Shown here in pieces: positions 36,520 to 47,020 of a stretch of 64,000 nucleotides of DNA. The notes below the pieces were generated by a model that saw nothing but the letters and a program-made list of their open reading frames with translations, made no database searches and was not told the origin of the DNA. A program made the translations under genes and the position numbers. Within the stretch, counting starts at the first letter, position 1. The number at the start of each line of letters is the position of its first letter. This stretch comes from Plasmodium coatneyi (taxonomy: Eukaryota > Apicomplexa > Aconoidasida > Haemosporida > Plasmodiidae). Location: positions 1,550,001 to 1,614,000 of the forward strand of contig NC_033563.1 of the NCBI RefSeq assembly GCF_001680005.1. Reading direction: 5' to 3'.

Positions 36520-37413
36520 CGACGCTTCACCCTACCATATATTTTATAACAACCTCTATACTATAGCACCACATGTAACTGCGCAATTTAGGTACGTTCT
36601 TATGTATTATATTGTTATTTTATATATATTCATATATATATATAATTTTTTATGTACACTGGTGTGGGGAAAAATTCTGTTTGCAATATATATTACGATT
36701 CTTCTATTTCCACGGCCGTTCTCCTCCTTGCCCTTTTTTTCTTCGCAAGGAATTATTGCTAAAAATTATAGAAAGCTTTACGTTCACACCAATGTCAGTG
36801 TTAATGTATTTTAATTTTTTATTTTTTAGTAAGTCATATATGTTCTTGTTATTCATACCAAGAGAAATCACTCTCTAGTTTATCGAAATGATTTTTATTT
36901 GATTTTAAAATTTGTCCAGGTTTTTATTTACTATATGAGGAAAACGAATTCTTTTTTTTTTTTTTTTTCAAAGGAACCTTTTCTCCTTCTATGCGTTAAC
37001 TAATTCCTGACTGGTTGTGGCTAAGAGGAGAGTGTAATTCTTTATTTTGTGATAATAGTTTTTTTTCCAAGTTTCTGCGTTTCGTCTTGTTTTTTTGTTT
37101 AATACAGTATTTTAAAATATGTCAAACTAGTTTTGAAATATCTCCAATACCTTACAGAATGGCATCCTAGTAAGGTATCATTTGCATAGTCCGTACGAGC
37201 GCGTCTGTACGGGTCGCTCACATATTGGCCGCGCACATATTCCTCGCCTGTCGCCTGCCTAACAATTAGTTATCGTTCCCCCTCCCCAACACAGGTAAAC
37301 TTAAATATATATGATGAACAATTTAGCTGCCCGAAAGATGTGAAAAAGCAAAATATGTGCACAGTTTAGCATTCCAAGTTGACCAATAAAGAAAAGAAAA
37401 AGGTTCCAAGAAG
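33857..37413. other. 3.6-kb gene-poor region at the edge of the antigen island
   Basis: No supported gene. Long open frames here are Phe/Leu-rich or Lys-rich products of homopolymers and mostly lack ATG. Poly(T) lies at ~33962-33980 and a 31-base poly(A) at 36487-36517. A short segment at ~36430-36486 after TTTTTTAG (reading NVQGANAETSAVELL) is mildly coding-like but runs into the poly(A). It may be decayed exon sequence. Confidence 0.45.
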
Positions 37414-38362
37414 ATGAGTTTCCAAAGAAGTCGTTTGCTCAGAGATGTAGTCTTATCACGGTTTATTCTGTTAATTTTTATAATCATGGTAAGCAAAGAA
37501 AAGAGAGTATTATACATATGTTATAGAAGGAGCTAGCTGTCTGTGCATGATTTTTTTTTTTTTTCTGCACCCGCTGTGTAATCTGGCGAAATGGCTATCT
37601 TGTCAAATCTGTTTCGCCCTAGGCACCATTTCATTAAGTAATTTTACAACCCTTTTGCCCTTTTTTTCGCAGAATTACATTTATGGGCTAAAATCAAGCA
37701 CCTCTCCATGGACAACGTACACACAATTTTATGATAGTCGATCAAGACAGTTATCAGAATATTTACACAGAATGTACAGAACGAATACCTTAAATTATTA
37801 CAGGATGAGAAACCGAGATGCATATGAATATGTAATGGAAGAGGAAAGTCGAGTGAATGAAGAATACAAACGTAGATTTGGTGATGCCTCAAGGAGTTAC
37901 TGCATGCCATATAGAATAGATGAGGAAGAAGTTTCCAGGGAATTATCCGAAAAGGAAATAAAGAAACTTCTTAAATCCTTTGGTCCAACAATATCAGAGA
38001 GAGATATGTACATTACTTTTTATTATTATCACTCGTATCTACAACGTTGTTACGCTGAGATGTTACTTCAGTTACAAAGGATGGTCTATAAGTTAGGATC
38101 GAAACGTGAGATACCCGATGAAGATTTAAATGAGTACTGGATTCAGTGCAAAAAAAAGCTCGGCAGACTTCTGTTCAGTTTGAATTATTTTTCCTGCAAA
38201 AAATTTTATGATTTTGCTAGGGATGCTCCCTTTGAAGACACGTTAAGGTTTAAAGAATTTCTGTCCACGTATGTTTATGCGTGGAAAAAGCAAGCACGCA
38301 AAAGTAGAAAAGAGTGGGAAAATAAACTGACCAAAAATATAAAAAAATATAAGAGACGATAG
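37414..38362 (+). CDS. PHIST (PRESAN-domain) exported protein 1
   Basis: Two exons: 37414-37488 and 37673-38362, 254 residues. Exon 1 encodes a 25-residue basic-then-hydrophobic signal (MSFQRSRLLRDVVLSRFILL...IIM), and the intron starts GTAAGC. Exon 2 begins NYIYGLKSS and has a PEXEL export motif RQLSE at residues 50-54. The PRESAN helical domain occupies ~95-235, from EEVSRELSEKEIKKLLKSFG through YWIQCKKKLGRLLFSLNYFS to FLSTYVYAWKKQ. This is the PHIST architecture: the protein is secreted, cleaved at PEXEL by plasmepsin V, exported into the host red cell and often placed at the membrane skeleton. The tail is Lys/Arg-rich. The specific partner is unknown. Confidence 0.92.
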
Positions 38363-41303
38363 CTTAATGTAGTGGTGAGGAAGAAAGCAAAAGTAAAAAA
38401 AAAACAAAATTCGCACCAAATTAATAACAGTAACATTCGATCTTCACATTAGTGTAGCAATTTTGGAGCCGACAGGACCTTTTTTTTATTTTTCTTTAAA
38501 GAAAGCACAAACTGTATATTTTGCGTCCAACTGCTATATGCACCATTCTGTACATTAATGAGCAAGGAGACGAAAAGTGAAGATACACGGGGTGGAAAAA
38601 AAAAAAAGAAAAAAGATCGAGATTTCTTCCTCTACGCATGGTATATAATTTTTAACTATCCCAAATGACGAAAGGTTCAATCCTTTTTCCTTTACCTTAA
38701 CATTCAACCTTGTTTGGCAGCGATGGCACGTGTGTAGGCCATTCCGCGTTGCATAATGTCATGATAGAGGAAGGATTCGCTTTAAGATCACCCAGTTGGA
38801 AATTGTATGCGTGCACGCACGTATGCAATTATACATGCGCGTGTACACAGATATACGCGCATGTGGCACCTCCCGCGTCACCGCGTTATTGCGATACAGG
38901 GATACCACTTTTTGTCGCTTATGCTTTCCCCGCTTATTATCCTTTTTTTTTTTTTTGTTTTAGAATTTTATCTTTTTTTAAAAAAATGTTTTTTTGTTAA
39001 GATATGGTGCAACATATATGATACATTTGTGTACCGTTATTTGCGAAAAAAGCTTTTTTCTTTCATCCGATCATGCATAGAAAAAAAAAAAAGCTCCCAC
39101 AGTTGCTACTATTCTGTTATTCTACATACAAGAATAAATATTCTTGTCTTTTCATACACAAATCCAAACAAAGATCCGCTTTACATTATTTTCCCTTTGT
39201 GGAATTTATTATTCTTTTTAAATTCAAATTTTGATGATGATGCTTCGATTTTTTTTTTTTTTATTCCTCACATGTGTAGTATACCCTTCGAACGTAGCGG
39301 CGCCAGTGAGGAATTATTCGGGGCGAGTAATTCTCTCGGGGGGGTAACCTTTGCAGGTTATTAGTTCATGCGGGGAAGAACATTCACGGGAGGATAACCT
39401 GAGGAGAGGCACTAATCTACCTAAATGATACACCTGTTTTGGCCATTATTTTTACAACTCATTTTTTTCTTTATCATCCCGTAGTTTTGCCACACCCGTA
39501 GCGCAAGTTGCAAGTCCCACCAGGTGAATGTTAAAGGGATCATTATGTACATATCACCATGGATACAAAAATAGCTAACACATTATTGTGCTCTGACCAC
39601 TTATTAAATGAACACCGAAGGAAAATTTTCGGTGGCTATATGTGCACTTTGGAGGTGGAGCGCTTTACACAACGTCATCCCCTTTCTCCAAACAAACCAC
39701 TTATCAATTTTAATGAATGGCTTGTTTGGAGGTAAATTCCATTGCAGCTTCCCTCCCTTTGCCTTTTCATAGTTGCACTTATTTGTGCCTCACAGATCGG
39801 CTAACGGGTTAATACGCGAGTGCCTCACCCCCCTCGATGAGGAGGAACATTCTCTTCACACTTTACATTAAATGCATTCGCTAGATGGAATAAAAAAAAT
39901 AAACACCCCCGCTTGTGAAACTCGCTTGTGTTCAAATAGACCCACGTCTGGAATGAGAAATGAATGCATGCATAATTTACACATTACAAAATTACATTAC
40001 GGGTGACAGATACGTATGTATGTGCATAATATGTAAATGCGTTATTGGCACACGGATATAATAATTGTAAACATGGGGTATTCACCCTGATGCGCAAAAT
40101 TTTCATTTTCTCCCTCTGCGGCGCATTTCTGGGGGGCGTTGCAGACGGCGTGGAGAGTCGCAGAGCAGTTCATAAGAATGTGGAGACGCAGGGTATGACA
40201 TATATATTTTTTTATTAATGGATGCTTTGTTGCATTTTTACGTGCCCGCTTAGTCATACATGCCAACCCTTGTGTTCATATCTACTTACGGACCAGGCGA
40301 ATTCTTCCATACATCGTAGCAAAGAACCCCCCCGACCCAATTCGAACCTTACTTACTTTACAGTTTTTAGGTGAACCCCTAGGCGTGTTGAAGGTAGGAT
40401 GCACGTATCAACTAGAGGTCTTACATGTCACACCCACCCATTTGATATAACCCCCCCTTCTGCTTTTCCACCCCATGCAACATACGCATAAATATAAATA
40501 GCATCTAGAACAATTCAGAAAAAAAGTCATTTTTGTAAAGCAAGCCGGTGTTTTCCCTTTTTATCGTGTCGTTCTGCATTGTTTTCTTTTCATCTATCTG
40601 AAATTACAATGGGCTGGAATTCGCGTCACTACTTCACTAACACGAATTTTTAGTAAAAATTTAGCTTCAGATTTTTGGTGGCATTACATATACGCATTTT
40701 ACTTGTATGAACAAATAAAATAATTATATAGTCACCATGGAAGCAGATGTTTTATCGTGAACTAATAACTGATATTATCACTTTTGCTGGTTCGCGTGAC
40801 GGAATGGTTGCAGCGTTATTTTTTAGCAATTTTTTTTTCCCCTCTATGATATGTTAACGGTTTAGGTAATCGCAACTATTATGTAAAACGTTTTAGTATT
40901 TTTTTTATTTTATTACGCTATTGGTTTTTTATTTTATTATTACTTTTCTTTTTGCAACAGGTCCTTTTTTTTTATCAATTATTGTATGTACCTTTTTCGC
41001 TAAGCAACATTTATTGTATGTATCATAAGGCAACATAAATATAAGCATGTCCATCGTTGTACAGAGATATAGAGGGATGGCCATCTCCCAGTTTCTCTTG
41101 CTTTCTATCTTTTTCTTTTTTTTTTTTATTTGCAAAAAGGTAAACCATATTCCAGTACAATTGTAGAAGCAGAGCAGACACCACTCTGTTCCCATTTTGC
41201 GCTAAAATATGCTTTAATAAAATTTGTCTCTATTGCGAAAAAAAAAAAGAAAAATCTAAATATTTCCACTTATAATTAATTAAAATTGTGAAAAAAGGTG
41301 AAC
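38363..41303. other. 2.9-kb intergenic region between PHIST genes
   Basis: Contains the PHIST-1 3' flank and the PHIST-2 5' flank. Poly(T) tracts lie at ~38941-38956 and ~39250-39262, and a TGCATGCA palindrome at 39965-39972. No further gene is supported. Confidence 0.5.
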
Positions 41304-42265
41304 ATGAATAAAATGTACCTATCAAGATTTATCACGCGTGCACTGTTCTTCCTGCTGAATATACAGTCACTGGTAAAAAGAAAATAATTCTATGATTGAA
41401 GGGAAAAACTCGGGGGGAATTCTACTCACCCCGGGTTGTTCTAACCTGTTTGACCTTCCAACGGTGCTTCTCCATCACATGTATGTGTAAAAATAAATAT
41501 ATGTACATTTTATACATTTTTGCATGCACGCGGATTCATTTTACTGTGCAGGATTTCTCTGGCCTGTCAGAATTAAATCTATCATGCGAGTCACAACCAG
41601 GTAGTAGCCACATCGCCAGACAGTTAGCCGAATCGGCGGTGTGCCGAAAGAATAACGTTGATGCGGTAAAAAAGATTAGCGAAAAATACAAAATAAAAAT
41701 AACGGATGTAAATGGCAAAAATGACACAGGAAAGGGTAAGCACGCCGAGGAAGATCACGCCGAAATTAATGAAGGCAATGTCAAATTGCTATTCGGAATT
41801 GAAGAGTCAGAAATTTCCAATGATTTATCAAAAGAAGAAATTAATAAGCTGATAGATTCCTTTGGAAATATTTTAACCCAGAAACAACAATATATTATAT
41901 TCCACCATTACACTAAATATCTGAACAAAATATACAACAAAATGGTGGATAAAATATGGGATGTGTCAGAAAGGCTGGCATTCAAACACCAAGTCCCACA
42001 TGAAGTTAAAGTGAAATATTGGTACCAGTGTGAAAAGGAACTGAAAAATGATTTAAAGGAAATGAATAATTTTTCCTATAAAAACTTTTACTCATTCATG
42101 AAGCAGAAGCCTAGTCAACCCGCCATCAAATTTAAACTTTTTTTGTCCCTCCACCATTTTACTTGGAATAAAGAAATGAAAGACAATGAGCAAAAAAGGG
42201 TACATAAACTTGTCCAAAAAATGAAAAATTATAAAAAGAAGGGTCATGGACACCACATGGGGTGA
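41304..42265 (+). CDS. PHIST (PRESAN-domain) exported protein 2
   Basis: Two exons: 41304-41372 and 41552-42265, 260 residues. Exon 1 is a 23-residue hydrophobic signal (MNKMYLSRFITRALFFLLNI). Exon 2 starts DFSGLSELNLSCES, and PEXEL RQLAE lies at residues 46-50. A Lys/Asp/Glu/Gly linker (~70-105) precedes the PRESAN domain (~115-245), with SNDLSKEEINKLIDSFGNIL, KYWYQCEKELKNDLKEMNNFS and LSLHHFTWNKEMK aligning position by position with PHIST 1 3.9 kb upstream. The same exon structure and orientation suggest tandem duplication followed by divergence. Export to the infected red cell is inferred from PEXEL. Confidence 0.92.
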
Positions 42266-42488
42266 AGGGGATATGACCACTTCGTTTTAACCTAAAAAAA
42301 GGGGAAGAAAAAAACGTTGCAGGTGTTGTTATAGGGAAGAACATGAAGAGGAGGAAAATCCCGTTTGAGAAAACCTTTTAAAAAGGAAAAAAAAAAAAGA
42401 AAAGAAATATCTGTTCGCGCGATTTGTTGTTTTAATTTTTCCCATTCGACTGTGTTATACATTTTTGGCGGGCGGTGTATAACCGTGT

Positions 42489-42522
<34 letters not shown>

Positions 42523-42850
42523 TGTAATTTTTTTCTGTGTGACAAATTTATATTAGGGCATTTCTTTGAAAATTTTTTTTGACATTTTTTTTTTTTGGAC
42601 AATTTTTTTGACAATTTCTTTTCGTATTTTTGTGTGACAAAATTTATATTTAGGGCATTTTTCTTTTTTGGACAATTTTTTTTTTGACAAATTGGGGCAT
42701 CTTTTTTTCTTTTGACTAATATTATACTTAAAATCGAATAAACACACAAAGGGAAAGAACGCAGCTTTCTTCTTCTTTTATACAGAAACTGTTATTCCTA
42801 CTTTATGTGAATTGTGCATCATCTAAGATGTGTATAACCATAAAAGAAGG
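42266..42850. repeat. T-rich region with a ~95-bp direct duplication
   Basis: A 32-base poly(T) (42490-42521) is followed by two similar copies of TGTGTGACAAA(A)TTTATATT(T)AGGGCATTT... starting at 42536 and 42631, with repeated GGACAATTTTTTT/GACAA elements running to ~42700. It gives spurious Lys-rich frames on the minus strand. It separates PHIST 2 from the KIR-1 3' flank. Confidence 0.6.
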
Positions 42851-43345
42851 GCCGAACCTCCGCGAACCTGTGCGGGAAGGTTCGTGCACAAACTTGGAGG
42901 AGCACTTTTTTCAAATATGTCCATAAGTGGACCTTAGAAGGAAAAAAAAGAAAATTATTAACATAAAAAAAATTAATAAAATAAAAAAAAATTATTAAAA
43001 TAAAAAAAAATTATTAAGACTAAAAAAAATTACAAAGATGAAAAATTATGAAGGTAAAGAAACCTATAACCAAAAAAAAAATTTCATTAACATTTTAGAT
43101 GTTCAGTAGAAAAGAATTTCCAAACCAAGTCAAAATAAAGTGCAAGAAATTATTTGTTTTACCTTATATTAATTACACATTAACATAAGAACCTTAGTAC
43201 GAAAAAAAAAAAAAGAAAAAAAAAAAAAAAGGGAAAAAAGAAAAAGGAGGGGAGAAGTGTCATTTTGTTCTTATACAGTACGGACCTTGCGATTATTTAT
43301 GCTCCTTCCGTGGGGAGAACATTACATTACGATGTGTTACATTCC
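42851..43345 (-). promoter_or_regulatory. KIR/SICAvar-type 3' flank downstream of KIR-1
   Basis: Two elements follow the KIR-1 stop. Next to the gene (43255-43345) is a block reading ATTTTGTTCTTATAC...CTCCTTCC...ACATTAC on the + strand beside a purine tract. It recurs after KIR-2 (54440-54540) and at 59665-59740. Farther on (42851-43200) is an A-rich block with CATTAACATTTTAGATGTTCA and CTTATATTAATTACACATTAAC that recurs below the SICAvar gene at 60181-60440. These are probable 3' UTR/terminator sequences shared by the antigen families. Their function is inferred. Confidence 0.45.
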
Positions 43346-43360
43346 ACAACGTGTGTTGTT

Positions 43361-45002
43361 CTAAATACATTGATAACTTATATTCCTCGGTTGCCTATTA
43401 CTACTATTCCTTCCTCTGGGAGATGGCCGTCCACCATATACGGTAGATTCATCTGTGGAATCTGTGGAATACACTGTTGATGAATATTCTGTCATAGAAT
43501 CCGTAGAAGAATCACCTTCTGAGAAGGTGTTCAAATCATGATTGAAGGTTGATCTTTTCTTTCTGATCCTTCCTCCTCGAAAAGTGTTGCGTAAGTCGGA
43601 AAATATAGAAGTATACTAAGAATGGGAAGAAAAAAAAAAAGACGAAATTAGGAGCATATGTACCACACATGTATATATAACGCAGCACATTGTTCCTCAA
43701 ACTTACTGCACTTATATAAAAGAAGTAAATATTAATGAATGTTTCCATTATTACTCATATTTTTAATTTCATTTTTAATTATAATTACAATTATAATTAT
43801 AATTGTAATTATAACTGTACTAATTACAATGGTGGTAATTACCTTATATAGAAAAAAAAGAACTGTTGGTATTCCTATTGTGGCCAATGTACCAGATATA
43901 GCAGCAGGGGCGATACCAGAACTATCAGCATTATCTTCACCTTCTTTTCTGTGACTACCACCATCGTCGCTGCCTCCTTTTCCTTCCCCACCAGTTCCAG
44001 CTGAAAAATAAGTAAAGAAAAGGAATAATATTAAGGAATTCCCTTTTCTTACTCCTTTCATTTTTCCTTTCTTTCCTTTTCTTTCTTTATTTCTTAGGAT
44101 ATGCACTCACGTACTACACCCGTGGTGGCTCCGGATGTTCCTTCTGCAGGGGGAGTTTCCTGTTGAGGTTGACCATTTGTTCTAGTACAGTCAGGTCCAG
44201 AGGAACCTGGAGCGCAAGTTCCAGTGGTACCTGGTCTTGGACTACCAGTGATCTGATTAGCACCGGTGGATCCGGTACCAGAAGAACCTGGGTTAAAAGC
44301 GAGCGTTTCGGCACCCGCCCTCGGAGCAATTCTTTCGGCAACTGCAGTTTTCCCTTTATTTATTGTAGAACACGTCTGTTTTGATAATTTTTTAGTTTCG
44401 TATTCTGCGTACTTCGCATCGAATTCTGCACAATAAGTACTTCCCATACCTGCACTCGCACAGTGGGCATTCATAGTACTATAAGCGGTGGGAGCTCCTT
44501 TTAGGTAACTAGCATATATTCCATAACTGGATGCGTCGGCCCCTAAGCTTTTGCACAGAGTACTTAGGTTGTAGTAATAGTCGAACACTTCTTTCATCTG
44601 GTTGAAATACAGTCTGCCTAAGTCAGGGTACATATTCTTACATTCCCTATTGGGGAATAATGGTAGTAATGCTGTATATATTTCATTCATAACATCTTGG
44701 AACTGCCCTCCCTCTATTAATTTTCCAGATAATGTATTCCCCAACCAATAATAGAAGAAATAGCAGGGTTCATAGTTAGATGTGTGGTTCCCCTCCATCT
44801 TCATTTTACATGCGTCACAATAGTTTTGCTCAATTTCCTTTTCCAAGCTTATACCACTCCTGAGGGACGCCTGCAACACTGGCTTCAATTTCTCCCCCTT
44901 GTGTTTGCAGCATTCATGCTCCACTTCTTGTGTATCACACCTCATGCCTTCGTTCAGTTGTCCGTACATTAAATCCGACGGTAATGCACTTGAACCTGAA
45001 CC
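43361..45002 (-). CDS. KIR: KIR (pir-family) variant antigen 1, with CD99-like stalk peptide
   Basis: Exons on the minus strand: 45002-44111 (after TTTCCCTAG), 44000-43843 and 43615-43361. A very short first exon upstream is expected but not resolved. The three exons give 434 residues in frame. Exon 2 is the KIR domain: SSALPSDLMYGQ, multiple Cys, CYFFYYWLGNTLSGKL near residue 80, then a Gly/Ser/Thr/Pro stalk (PGSSGTGSTG...GSPRPGTTG). Exon 3 holds a stalk peptide GGEGKGGSDDGGSHRKEGE and a membrane segment ending TVLFFLYK. Exon 4 starts YTSIFSDLRNTF and is a basic, Ser/Thr/Asp-rich cytoplasmic tail ending RNISYQCI. KIR proteins are thought to be displayed on or in the infected red cell. The stalk peptide closely resembles the extracellular part of host CD99. 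Confidence 0.85.
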
Positions 45003-46083
45003 CTAGGGAAATATGTAATTGACAAAGAATGGAACATGTATAAATGGGTGTTCCCCTGTATTCCTTACATTTCCGTTGTATTATGAACATGGAGCATTAT
45101 ATGTGCAGTTATGTATCAATCTCCAATAAAAAATGATTGTGAATACCGCTTTCATTTTTCATATACATTCCTATATATAATTCATTTTTAAATTTGGCCT
45201 TAATACATTTATAATATAAGAATGGGGATATTTTATTTGTTCAGTACTACCTAGGAACGAATATATATGGGATCCTCAATTCTTCAATGGGGAATATATT
45301 CCAATTTTCCAAAGAACCTCAGCACATTATATATATGTAATGAATCAATACATGCACACAATTCAATGTAGAAATATGAACAAATCTAATGGAACATTAT
45401 AACAGAAGGGATAGGGCCAATTTTCCTATACACACTTAATCCACTATATTACTATACTGCGTGTGATTACTTATATCATTGTATTATTATTTATTTCATG
45501 CATTTATTACGTATATAGAGGCGCAATTTCCACATTGCCGCACGAATTCGAGCGGGTATTATTCATTTATATTTTATAAGTCTTTGAAAGAGTTAATTAA
45601 AAATGGTTACCACATATATGTAGTATAGTTCATATATACACAATACTATCTCCTCCCTTAGCAAGTGCTATACATTCCTCAGTGAATACTAAGGAATGTC
45701 AAATAAGGAATAAAGCGGAAAGGATATAATACCACGAACTGCATGGATTATAAGTAAAAGAGGAATTTATCCACCTCCATAGTAATATTCCCCCATATAT
45801 TCGTTCTTCTTATTTATGATCGTACAGTAATAACTCCCCTTTTTTTATCTTTTCTTTTTTTCCTTGCTCCCGGTTAAGTATACTGTAACACATTTATATG
45901 TGCAATGTGCACCAGATTATTTGAGTCACTTTTCCCATAATGCATATTATTTTTATATATTAATATAAACGCCCTTTTCTTCTTTTCTCCCTTATTTTGG
46001 AGTATTAGGAAGTTCAGTAACGCTAGGAAGGGTTAAGGGAGTTTACAGTATTGCAGGGCTGAAACCTTCGAAAGGACCTTATG
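45003..46083. other. 5' flank of KIR-1
   Basis: About 1 kb of AT-rich upstream sequence that should include KIR-1 exon 1 (a few codons) within the first ~300 bases. No exon 1 with both a good donor and the required phase 0 could be chosen. A segment near 45990-46060 (TATTAGGAAGTTCAGTAACGC...) is loosely similar to 57870-57950 upstream of KIR-2. Confidence 0.4.
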
Positions 46084-46349
46084 GGGTTCTAGGTTTAGGG
46101 TTCTAGGTTTAGGGTTCTAGGTTTAGGGTTCTAGGTTTAGGGTTCTAGGTTTAGGGTTCTAGGTTTAGGGTTCTAGGTTTAGGGTTCTAGGTTTAGGGTT
46201 CTAGGTTTAGGGTTCTAGGTTTAGGGTTCTAGGTTTAGGGTTCTAGGTTTAGGGTTCTAGGTTTAGGGTTCTAGGTTTAGTCTTCTAGGTTTAGGGTTCT
46301 AGGTTTAGGGTTCTAGGTTTAGGGTTCTAGGTTTAGGGTTCTAGGTTTA
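46084..46349 (+). repeat. Interstitial telomere-like array, 19 x 14 bp
   Basis: Nineteen consecutive copies of GGGTTCTAGGTTTA, i.e. alternating heptamers related to the Plasmodium telomere repeat GGGTT(T/C)A. One copy near 46280 carries GTCTTCT instead of GGGTTCT. All others are identical, so homogenisation is recent or ongoing. Intrachromosomal telomere-like repeats near variant-antigen genes are a known P. knowlesi genome feature. Confidence 0.95.
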
Positions 46350-46485
46350 GGCTTGAGGGTTTCGGGTTCAAGGCTTAGGGTTCAAGGCTTAGGGTTCAAG
46401 GTTTAGGATTTAGGATTGAGGGTCTAAGTTTCAGGGTTTATGTTTTAGGATCTAGGATTTAGGCACTAGGGTTTAGGTTTTAGGT
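46350..46485 (+). repeat. Degenerate telomere-like repeats
   Basis: Diverged heptamers (GGGTTCAAGGCTTA, GGATTTAGGATTGA, GGGTTTAGGTTTTA) continue from the perfect array and fade into the SICAvar-tail repeats. Confidence 0.8.
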
Positions 46486-47020
46486 TTGATGTTCATATGG
46501 AACAGGCTGCAAATTCAGTTTCCGGGTTTAGCCAAGGAAGACTTTGTTTCTAAGGAAGGTGTTCCAGAGGAAAGTATTCCTATGGTTGATGTTCCTAAGG
46601 AACAGGTTCCAAGTTCATATTCCTGGTTTAGGGAGGATGACTTTGTTCCTAAGGAACAGGTTCAAGGTTCAGATTCCGGGTTTAGGGAAGGAAGACTTTG
46701 TTCCAAAGGAAGGTGTTCCTAAGGAACAGGTTCCAAGTTCAGGGTTCCGGGTTTAGGGAAGGAGGACTTTGTTCTTAAGGAAGAGATTCCTCAGGAACAG
46801 GTTTCAAGTTCAGATTCTCGGTTTAGGGAGGAAGACTTTCTTCCTAAGGAACAGGTTCCATGTTCAGGGTTCCGGGTTTAGGGAGGAAGACTTTCTTCCT
46901 AAGGAACAGGTTCTATGTTCAGGGTTCAGGGAGGAAGACTTTCTTCCTAAGGAACGGGTTCCAGGTTTAGATTCCGTGTTCAGGGACGAAGACTTTGTTC
47001 CAGAGGAACATCTTCCTTAA
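46486..47020 (+). pseudogene. Orphan array of SICAvar C-terminal/3' repeats
   Basis: About eight imperfect ~55-70-bp units with the core AAGACTTTGTTCCTAAGGAACAGGTTCCAAGTTCAGATTCC (shown here as a consensus of overlapping short stretches). Three overlapping frames each give fragments such as VPKEQVQGSDSGFREGRLCS, nearly identical to the tail of the SICAvar gene at 60635, where the same units occur on the minus strand. No SICAvar membrane or cytoplasmic exon lies upstream of it; telomere-like repeats abut it instead. It is best read as a SICAvar 3'-end relic left by recombination. Confidence 0.65.

Noticed and set aside
46084..46349. CRISPR-like array
   Set aside because: The repeats are contiguous without spacers and are telomere heptamers in a eukaryotic genome.
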